DNA from: Clostridia bacterium
GTDB taxonomy: Bacteria; Bacillota; Clostridia; Oscillospirales; Acutalibacteraceae
Length of the DNA stretch: 11,393 nt
Direction: 5' to 3'
Assembly (NCBI GenBank): GCA_024404065.1
Contig: JAKSQR010000034.1
Coordinates: forward strand, 1 to 11,393
Shown here piece by piece: positions 11,364-11,393 of the stretch (position 1 is its first letter; every line of letters starts with the position of its first letter). Made by a program: the position numbers and the translations under genes. The notes beneath the pieces were generated by a model. The model was not told where the DNA came from. It made no database searches and was given only the letters and a program-made list of their open reading frames with translations.

Positions 11364-11393
11364 TCTTATTTCTCGCATTTTGGCACCTGCCTT

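Noticed and set aside
1..11393. CRISPR array, tRNA, rRNA or insertion sequence
   Set aside because: No regularly spaced long repeats, cloverleaf-like segments, rRNA stretches or transposase motifs were found by eye.

Overview
The window is about 11.4 kb of a low-GC, strictly bacterial chromosome. Strong GGAGG-type ribosome binding sites, sigma-A-like promoters, U-tract terminators and protein types (CsoR/CopA, an XRE-ImmA/IrrE pair, an FucO-type Fe-dependent alcohol dehydrogenase, Gram-positive-style exported proteins) suggest an anaerobic Firmicute, probably a gut Clostridia member (Oscillospirales/Lachnospirales-like). This is inferred from protein character, not from a marker gene. No rRNA, tRNA, CRISPR array, transposase or integrase is visible. 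Gene density is high and most transcription units end in a clear hairpin terminator.

Layout. (1) 63-2662: an amidohydrolase_2-family metal hydrolase (minus) is divergent from a sodium:solute symporter (plus). They share a 111-bp AT-rich intergenic region and may form an uptake/catabolism pair of unknown substrate. (2) 2638-3907, minus strand: a compact three-gene operon of XRE repressor, ImmA/IrrE zinc metallopeptidase and an 87-residue conserved-looking protein, each coupled to the next. (3) 3908-4165: a divergent regulatory region. Its left part carries a phased array of GAACTT repeats and an 11-bp inverted repeat. Its right part holds a consensus TTGACA-17-TATAAT promoter whose spacer is a CsoR-type operator. 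(4) 4166-7945, plus strand: a copper-homeostasis operon of csoR, copA with a C-terminal CopZ-like domain, and a NAT_N/GNAT_C-type acyltransferase, closed by a UUCG-loop terminator. (5) 7960-10090, minus strand: two separately terminated envelope genes, a secreted alpha/beta hydrolase and a PAP2 phosphatase with an unusual extracellular calcium-loop/cysteine tail. (6) 10140-11363, plus strand: a lactaldehyde reductase/1,2-propanediol dehydrogenase (fucO) with its own promoter, running to near the window edge.

How they work together. Copper binding to CsoR should release the promoter embedded in its operator and induce the P1B-1 copper exporter. The fused C-terminal HMA domain also has its own promoter-like sequence, ribosome binding site and in-frame ATG, so the locus may make both a CopA-HMA fusion and a free CopZ-like chaperone. 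That is the most interesting signal here. The XRE-ImmA-87aa module resembles a protease-relieved repressor circuit, with the repeat array as its probable operators. The SSS transporter and fucO use more C-ending, apparently optimised codons than the regulatory and copper genes, which suggests high expression in fermentative growth.
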